This document shows positions 62,897-64,000 of a DNA stretch of 64,000 nt, piece after piece. Below the pieces are notes generated by a model that was given only the letters and a program-made list of their open reading frames with translations, did not search any database and was not told the DNA's origin. The position numbers and the translations under genes are program-made. This DNA comes from Rathayibacter caricis DSM 15933. Lineage in GTDB: Bacteria > Actinomycetota > Actinomycetes > Actinomycetales > Microbacteriaceae. The first letter of the stretch is position 1. Each line of letters begins with the position of its first letter. The stretch is from contig NZ_PZPL01000001.1 in NCBI RefSeq assembly GCF_003044275.1, positions 3,472,001 to 3,536,000 of the forward strand, written 5' to 3'.

Positions 62897-64000
62897 TGGA
62901 GCTGTCGATCCTCGAGGGCGTCCGGAGGACCGCTCCGGCCGCCCTGCCGTCGATCGGAGTCGCCGACGCGGCCGACGCCCGCGCCTATCGCGCCCTGCGC
63001 CGTGCGGTGTTCGTCGAGGAGCAGCAGCTCTTCGACTCCGACGATCGCGACGCCCTCGACGACGACCCGCGCACCGTCGTGCTCGTCGCCCGCCTCGGCG
63101 GCGAGGTCGTCGGCGGGGTGCGCCTCGCGCCCGCGCTCGAGCAGGACCTCGGCTGGTGGACCGGCAGCCGCCTCGTGGTCCGCCGCGACGCCCGCGGAGC
63201 GGCCGGGCTGGGTGCCGCCCTCGTGCGCGCCGCGTGCGCCGAGGCGGAGTCGCGCGGAGTGATCCGCTTCGAGGCGACCGTGCAGCGGCAGAACGAGGTC
63301 CTCTTCCGCCGCCTCGGCTGGGACCGCCTGGGCACCGCCGACGTCGCGGGCCTGCCCCACGTGCGGATGCGCTGGCCGATCGACCGCTTCGACCGCCTCG
63401 CCCGCGCGGCGAAGGCCTCCCTCGGACCGCTGCTCGAGGCGTTCGCCGGTCAGCTCGGCGGCCCCGGCTTCCGCGGCGACGACGGCGCCCCCGTGCCCGG
63501 CTCCGACCTGATCGCCGTCTGCGACGCGATCGTCCCCTCGATGGTCGAGCGCGATCCGGAGTGGGCGGGCTGGTGCTCGGTGCTCGTGAACGTGAACGAC
63601 CTCACCGCCATGGGCGCGGATCCCGTGGGCCTGCTCGACGCGGTCGGCGCCCGCGACGCAGGCTCCGCCGCCCGCATCCTGCGCGGCCTCCGCGCGGCGT
63701 CCGAGGCCTGGGGCGTTCCACTGCTCGGCGGGCACACCCAGCTCGGCGTCCCCGCCGCGCTGTCCGTGACAGGGTTGGGCCGGACCTCCCGCCCGGTCCC
63801 CGGCTCCGCCCCGCTCGGTCACGAGCTGAGCCTGACCGCCGATCTGAGCGGATCCTGGCGCCCCGGATACGCGGGAGCCCAGTGGGATTCGACCTCCGGT
63901 CGCTCCCCCGACGTCCTGCGCTCTCTTGCCGAGAGTGTCGGCGCCTGCGCTCCCGACGGCGCGAAGGACGTCAGCATGGCGGGCCTCGTCGGCACCGTGG
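62896..64000 (+). CDS. MSMEG_0567-type N-acetyltransferase fused to a Sll0787-type AIR-synthase-like domain (partial)
   Basis: At least 368 residues, continuing past the right edge. Residues about 1-160 form a GNAT domain (AYRALRRAVFVEEQQLF and LVVRRDARGAAGLGAALVRAA). From about 175 an AIR-synthase/PurM-like part follows: VCDAIVPSMVERDP, SVLVNVNDLTAMGADPVGLLD, VPLLGGHTQLGVP. In cyanobacteria these are separate genes (sll0786, sll0787); here they are one reading frame with no stop. Both belong to the nitrogen-starvation nitrilase cluster; the product is unknown. ATG overlaps the radical-SAM stop by 1 bp. Confidence 0.92.
   Translation, partial: MELSILEGVRRTAPAALPSIGVADAADARAYRALRRAVFVEEQQLFDSDDRDALDDDPRTVVLVARLGGEVVGGVRLAPALEQDLGWWTGSRLVVRRDARGAAGLGAALVRAACAEAESRGVIRFEATVQRQNEVLFRRLGWDRLGTADVAGLPHVRMRWPIDRFDRLARAAKASLGPLLEAFAGQLGGPGFRGDDGAPVPGSDLIAVCDAIVPSMVERDPEWAGWCSVLVNVNDLTAMGADPVGLLDAVGARDAGSAARILRGLRAASEAWGVPLLGGHTQLGVPAALSVTGLGRTSRPVPGSAPLGHELSLTADLSGSWRPGYAGAQWDSTSGRSPDVLRSLAESVGACAPDGAKDVSMAGLVGTV

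Overview
The window is about 72% GC, densely coded and uniform in composition. It looks like a chromosomal segment of an actinobacterium, most likely the family Microbacteriaceae (possibly a Rathayibacter relative; genus not proven). Support: HelD/HelR-type helicase, IdeR-like and GlnR-like operators, leaderless promoters of TANNNT type, a GluRS next to tRNA-Gln(CUG), ATGA/GTGA-coupled operons, and many GC-rich intergenic palindromes. No phage, insertion sequence, CRISPR array or integrase was seen.

Layout. 1-5.4 kb: 5' end of an FKBP peptidyl-prolyl isomerase, an array of alternating palindromes, a HelR-like helicase and a two-component system. 5.4-13.4 kb: a minus-strand, translationally coupled cluster of three glycosyltransferases, a fused ABC exporter and two phosphotransferase-fold proteins. 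13.5-26.6 kb: accessory and housekeeping genes (DUF1684, MFS, PrsW protease, Ada-AlkA with a changed catalytic residue, aspartase, glutamine-amidotransferase-like hydrolase, LysM-like lipoprotein, hydrolase, quinone reductase, pRiA4b-type protein). 26.7-29.9 kb: iron-siderophore uptake genes without an ATPase, controlled by one IdeR-like box shared by two back-to-back promoters. 29.8-35.7 kb: VOC/MarR pair, SDR/MmyB-type regulator pair, APC permease, GNAT. 36-42 kb: flotillin, a large lipoprotein, tRNA-Gln, flavoprotein and gltX. 42.3-52.3 kb: a SigB/F-type sigma factor, then a seven-gene heptose operon (gmhB, GT9, two GTs, gmhA, hldE, SDR) preceded by a SigB-like promoter, flanked by two more GT9 genes on the other strand. 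52.4-54.8 kb: GlsB-type membrane protein, LuxR-type and AraC-type regulators, a zinc-ribbon protein. 55-64 kb: a divergent Nit1C / MSMEG_0565-0572-type cluster (nitrilase, degenerate second nitrilase, flavoprotein, radical SAM, GNAT-AIRS fusion, glycosyltransferase, AMP-ligase) around two inverted GlnR-like boxes.

Three systems deserve attention. The heptose operon would make ADP-D-glycero-beta-D-manno-heptose and transfer it to an envelope glycan in an organism without lipopolysaccharide, apparently under stress-sigma control. The Nit1C cluster appears to be under nitrogen control and carries a nitrilase homologue with the catalytic Cys replaced by Asp. The GT/ABC/phosphotransferase cluster looks like a glycoconjugate assembly and export pathway for which I know no described product.
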